Source: Corynebacterium sp. HMSC078H07 | GTDB taxonomy: Bacteria > Actinomycetota > Actinomycetes > Mycobacteriales > Mycobacteriaceae | NCBI RefSeq assembly: GCF_001812805.1 | Contig: NZ_KV810437.1 | Location: 56,321-120,320, forward strand | DNA length: 64,000 nt | Direction: 5' to 3' | In this document: positions 62,228 through 64,000 of the stretch, one piece after another | Position numbering within the stretch: position 1 is the stretch's first letter | Layout: every line of letters starts with the position of its first letter | The notes under the pieces: model-generated | What the model saw: the letters and a program-made list of their open reading frames with translations, nothing else | Told to the model about the DNA's origin: nothing | Databases searched by the model: none | Translations under genes and position numbers: made by a program

Positions 62228-62623
62228 ATGTTCATATTTGAAACACTTCCAGAAATAGTAACAGTAGGAGGTTCGACTCCATCCAGAGTTCAAGGCCGAG
62301 AAGCGGTTGCTGAAAGCAAAGTTTCAATCCGACTCTCTGACACAGAATCCTTGGACAAGTGCCTTTATCAGCTCGAGGTGTCCGACGCCCGCCTGGCAGA
62401 AAGAGGTCCAAAAGTCCCAGGACCATACGATTGGCAGTTCGTCATCAAGGAAGTCCTCGAAGATGGAAGCGCGGTTGTCCACTTCGGAGTCGCTTGGTAC
62501 GACATGGGATTTTTCAAAGAAAAGAAAAGCGTATTTCAGGACGCTCGACATTCGAATATGTTCAGCTCAATGGGAGTGCACCAAGACGATATTTCAATTG
62601 AGCATTGGATAAAGTCAGCCTAA
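62228..62623 (+). CDS. Unknown protein upstream of MFS transporter
   Basis: A 131-aa soluble protein with no family I can name. It is mixed alpha/beta by eye, with WQFVIKEVLEDGSAVVHFGV in the middle and no Cys cluster or signal peptide. AGGAG lies 5 nt before the ATG. Its stop is directly followed by the MFS start (TAAATG), so the two are cotranscribed. The DNA is AT-richer and codon use is looser than in the core genes, suggesting acquisition. Confidence 0.75.
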   Translation: MFIFETLPEIVTVGGSTPSRVQGREAVAESKVSIRLSDTESLDKCLYQLEVSDARLAERGPKVPGPYDWQFVIKEVLEDGSAVVHFGVAWYDMGFFKEKKSVFQDARHSNMFSSMGVHQDDISIEHWIKSA

Positions 62624-63862
62624 ATGCATCCTCCAAGAAATAGTGGTGGCAAAGGGTTTTTATCTATCTACACCCTGACCACCACATATTTTTTATTGTC
62701 AGTGTGCGGGTCAATGACCAGCCTCTCGATTTCACTCCACTTCGCCGAACTCAACAAAGGCGAACTGTTGGTGGCAAGCATCTTCATCTCGGGTACTTGC
62801 GCTCAAGTTTTTGCAGTCCCCTTTCTGACTCCGCTCTTCAACACATTCAACAGCTATCACATTGCGCTTGCTGCGCTTTTCTTGGATCTTCTGGGCTTGT
62901 TATCAATGGCGGCCTATCCAGAGCCTTCGATCCTCATTCTTGGAAACCTCGTCACCGCATGCTTAAGCGGCCTGTCAATTCCATCCATTTTCACCATCGC
63001 TGATTCTCAGGTCGGCGAAGGTCAGCAGGCGAAAGCCTTCTCCCTCTTAGATACAGCCCGACTTGGCGGCGGATTCCTTGGACCGCCTCTAGGTGGATTA
63101 CTGCTGGACCAAAGAAACCTGCAGACAGCGCTCTTCGTTGAAGCCTTCGCCGTTGGAGTCTCGCTGCTTGCTTTTTATTTCCTTTATAAATCCTCACCCC
63201 AGAAAACACTGCTTCATCCAGAAACCAAAGACTCTTCACCGAGTTTTCTCCAGAAGGTCCTCGAAGCACCTTCTCTTTTGCTGAAGAATAGAAGCGCTCG
63301 GTCCGCGTTAACCAGCATTTGGGGAGCAATTATCTGCACCTCAATTTTCAACGTTTCGCTTGTCTTCTATACGACAAAGACCCTCCACGTAAGCGGTACG
63401 TTATATGCCATCATTGCCCAAGCATTTATCGTCGGCCGCATCTTTGGTGCACGGCTTTCAGCTCGCTTTCACTCACAGAACGCCGAGAAGGTCCTGACCG
63501 GGGCAGGATTCGCCATGGGGTGCTTCATAGCTTTACCTGGACTATTTCCCTCATTGTGGCTCTGCATCCCATGCTTCCTCCTGGGCGGAGTCTGCAATGC
63601 CGCTCAGGTAGCCGCACTACGAATAGTCGTTGTCGGATCCGTACCTGATGAAGTGAAACCCAAAGCCCTTTCTACGATGGGTTCAATTAACAGCTCCGCA
63701 ATGCTTATTGGATACATCATCGGGGCACCTGTTGTAAGTGCCATTGGCCCAGCTGCGGCCCTTGTCGTATCAGGGTTTGGCACCTCTATCCTCACTACGG
63801 GCCCAACACTGAAGACCACCATGTACGGTGACTCCGGTAACCAAGGCAACGACGGCAAATAG
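62624..63862 (+). CDS. MFS-family efflux-type transporter
   Basis: A 412-aa protein with about 12 hydrophobic helices and the MFS loop between helices 2 and 3 poorly conserved. Segment LLDTARLGGGFLGPPLGGLL (helix 5) resembles the motif C region of drug/sugar exporters. It starts immediately after the preceding stop. The substrate may relate to the unknown upstream protein. AT-richer than surroundings. Confidence 0.82.
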   Translation: MHPPRNSGGKGFLSIYTLTTTYFLLSVCGSMTSLSISLHFAELNKGELLVASIFISGTCAQVFAVPFLTPLFNTFNSYHIALAALFLDLLGLLSMAAYPEPSILILGNLVTACLSGLSIPSIFTIADSQVGEGQQAKAFSLLDTARLGGGFLGPPLGGLLLDQRNLQTALFVEAFAVGVSLLAFYFLYKSSPQKTLLHPETKDSSPSFLQKVLEAPSLLLKNRSARSALTSIWGAIICTSIFNVSLVFYTTKTLHVSGTLYAIIAQAFIVGRIFGARLSARFHSQNAEKVLTGAGFAMGCFIALPGLFPSLWLCIPCFLLGGVCNAAQVAALRIVVVGSVPDEVKPKALSTMGSINSSAMLIGYIIGAPVVSAIGPAAALVVSGFGTSILTTGPTLKTTMYGDSGNQGNDGK

Positions 63863-64000
63863 CAATTAATTTTGTAGTAAATCTACTTCGCCAGTTATCT
63901 GGAGATATAGCCAAATGTCACCATGGCAAACGGCACGCTACGGACCGAAACTATCCCCTATCCCGTTGTTAGGACCACGGATTTAGTAACGCCGTGGTGA
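63863..64000. other. Window end, with a 7-bp hairpin
   Basis: No gene seen in these 138 nt. ACCACGG (63974-63980) and CCGTGGT (63992-63998) form a perfect 7-bp stem, 11-nt loop, that might be a terminator of a gene beyond the window. Confidence 0.4.

Overview
The window is high-GC actinobacterial chromosome and almost certainly comes from a Corynebacterium. It carries a giant type I fatty acid synthase, two secreted mycoloyltransferases, mycothiol genes (an MshA-type glycosyltransferase and a mycothiol-dependent formaldehyde dehydrogenase), a RamB-type regulator next to sdhCAB, and a fused RmlCD. Gene order around senX3-regX3-gpmA-mshA, ramB-sdhCAB and the rml genes looks like standard corynebacterial synteny. 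The species cannot be fixed by eye; the C. aurimucosum/striatum/minutissimum group is a guess.

Layout. Positions 1-6.8 kb: start of proC, a membrane protein, a Ppx/GppA phosphatase, a Cys-rich protein, the RegX3-SenX3 pair, gpmA and mshA. Positions 6.8-12.5 kb: two paralogous acyl-CoA ligases separated by an AbiEi/DUF559-like gene, then a YbjN-like protein. Positions 12.8-21.8 kb: FAS-I. Positions 21.8-24.2 kb: a family of three Pro-rich-tail membrane proteins, the third broken by a 2-nt insertion. Positions 24.2-32 kb: YihY, LuxS, MurB, DUF2505, a methyltransferase, DUF2993, a degenerate DeoC, DUF2516 and DUF445. Positions 32.3-38.6 kb: small membrane proteins, sdhCAB and divergent ramB across a regulatory interval dense in inverted repeats. 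Positions 38.6-45.4 kb: lpd flanked by two tiny unannotated peptide genes, two mycoloyltransferases and an M1 peptidase. Positions 45.4-50.3 kb: rmlB, rmlCD and rmlA, interrupted by an AlbA_2/RecG-type regulator cassette bounded by perfect 45-bp direct repeats. Positions 50.3-56.6 kb: a DsbA-like/30-aa peptide/CcdA thiol-redox operon, formaldehyde detoxification genes, an SGNH hydrolase and a third acyl-CoA ligase. Positions 56.8-61 kb: the GlcNAc operon nagA-nagB-nagE. Positions 61-64 kb: an alpha/beta hydrolase and an AT-richer accessory pair (unknown protein plus MFS transporter).

How the genes work together. Much of the window serves the mycolic-acid envelope: FAS-I and the acyl-CoA ligases supply and activate acyl chains, mycoloyltransferases attach mycolates, rml genes make dTDP-rhamnose for the arabinogalactan linker, and MurB and the GlcNAc genes feed amino-sugar pools. 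A second theme is central carbon and redox control (sdhCAB, lpd, ramB, gpmA, mycothiol).

The most novel-looking items are the repeat-bounded regulator cassette inside the rml cluster, the two SD-led peptides of 32 and 36 residues near the mycoloyltransferases, a 30-residue membrane peptide between the DsbA-like and CcdA genes, and a perfect 11-bp-arm palindrome in the sdhC-ramB interval. No rRNA, tRNA, CRISPR array, transposase or integrase was seen.
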